Part shown: one piece after another, positions 5,660 to 6,145 of the stretch
Layout of the letters: every line of letters begins with the position of its first letter
How positions within the stretch are numbered: position 1 is the stretch's first letter
NCBI GenBank assembly: GCA_030616165.1
Contig: JAUWXV010000218.1
Coordinates: forward strand, 1-6,145
Direction: 5' to 3'
DNA length: 6,145 nt
Origin: a bacterium
Lineage (GTDB): Bacteria > SM23-31 > JAUVVT01
Position numbers and translations under genes: made by a program
Notes under the pieces: generated by a model
Told to the model about the DNA's origin: nothing
Database searches by the model: none
Seen by the model: only the letters and a program-made list of their open reading frames with translations

Positions 5660-6145
5660 ATGAAACTTCTATTTCTCCCTGACAATATAGAAATTGAATT
5701 AAATGAAGAAATTACCATACTCGAAGCAATACAGAGAGCAGGAATAAATATATTTTCTGCTTGCGGTGGAAATGGTTATTGTGGAAGGTGCAGAGTAAAA
5801 GTATTGAATAATGCTAACCCACCTGTTGAAATTGAGAATAGATTTCTCTCAGAAAAGGAGATTTCAAAAAATTGGCGGCTCGCATGCAGAAGTTGGATTA
5901 GAGATGGATTGAAAGTAGAAATCCCTTTACAAAATAGAATCGGATTAAGAAAAAAACCAAGAGAAAAAATATTTAATAGAATTTTACTTAATCCTAATGC
6001 AAAGAAGATATATCTGGACTTATCCAATAAAAAAACAACTCATTCTGATATTTCACTGCTAAATGAAAAAGTTAAAGGAATAATTCAAAATCCAGAAGTT
6101 GATTATGCAGTCCTAAAAGATGTACATTCATTCATAAAAAATTTC
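5660..6145 (+). CDS. Corrinoid-protein reductive activator (RACo/RamA-like), N-terminal ferredoxin part, cut by window edge
   Basis: The frame is open from ATG 5660 to the last base (162 codons), so the gene continues beyond the window. Residues 1-90 form a plant-type [2Fe-2S] ferredoxin domain with cluster ligands C35, C41 and C44 in CGGNGYCGRC and C76 in RLACRSW. Residues 90-162, with KKIYLDLSNKK and a following helix, match the linker that precedes the ASKHA-type ATPase domain (DUF4445) in reductive activators of corrinoid proteins; that domain itself is not visible. Such proteins use low-potential electrons and ATP to return inactive Co(II) corrinoid to Co(I). Position directly after the homocysteine methyltransferase suggests it reactivates the corrinoid partner of methionine synthesis. 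Stop codons upstream in frame (TAA 5648-5650) make ATG 5660 the natural start; no good ribosome binding site is visible. The ferredoxin domain is certain and the activator identity is likely. Confidence 0.85.
   Translation, partial: MKLLFLPDNIEIELNEEITILEAIQRAGINIFSACGGNGYCGRCRVKVLNNANPPVEIENRFLSEKEISKNWRLACRSWIRDGLKVEIPLQNRIGLRKKPREKIFNRILLNPNAKKIYLDLSNKKTTHSDISLLNEKVKGIIQNPEVDYAVLKDVHSFIKNF

Noticed and set aside
5776-6027. 83-codon open frame on the - strand
   Set aside because: It is antisense to the ferredoxin-domain gene, whose cysteine motif and continuous frame are unmistakable.

Overview
This window looks like part of the chromosome of an A+T-rich, strictly anaerobic or microaerophilic bacterium. 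The evidence is a ferrous-iron transporter (FeoB), a DtxR-type metal regulator, a rubrerythrin-like diiron protein, and the start of a [2Fe-2S] corrinoid-protein activator next to a cobalamin-type homocysteine methyltransferase. The genetic code appears standard: TGG encodes Trp, and TGA ends the regulator gene. I cannot name a phylum from sequence alone. All recognisable genes are on the + strand.

Positions 1-1844 form an iron module. The C-terminal membrane half of FeoB runs off the left edge. After about 160 bases with a plausible promoter comes a DtxR-family repressor with a fused C-terminal FeoA-like domain. A 352-base A+T-rich gap (1845-2196), containing a clean interrupted palindrome, separates this from a soluble PAS protein (2197-2883). 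That protein has a histidine-kinase phosphoacceptor helix but no ATPase domain.

Positions 2884-3710 are decayed sequence. A stretch with three or four small hairpins resembles a worn dispersed repeat. It abuts the last third of an N-acyl-D-amino-acid deacylase (D-aminoacylase) gene that has lost its 5' part and carries an in-frame TGA.

Positions 3809-6145 look like one operon with gaps of 33, 29 and 64 bases. The genes are a zinc-ribbon protein of unknown function (TTG start), a ferritin-like diiron protein, a stand-alone zinc-dependent homocysteine S-methyltransferase, and the N-terminal part of a ferredoxin-domain corrinoid activator cut by the right edge. The last two suggest a split B12-dependent methionine synthase: one protein carries the homocysteine half-reaction and another restores oxidised corrinoid. 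The zinc-ribbon and ferritin-like proteins may handle metal or oxygen stress for that oxygen-sensitive chemistry, but that link is only inferred from gene order.

I found no rRNA, tRNA, CRISPR array or intact insertion sequence. Nothing here is clearly an undescribed system. The best leads are the zinc-ribbon/ferritin-like pair, the kinase-less PAS protein and the hairpin-rich repeat next to the broken gene.
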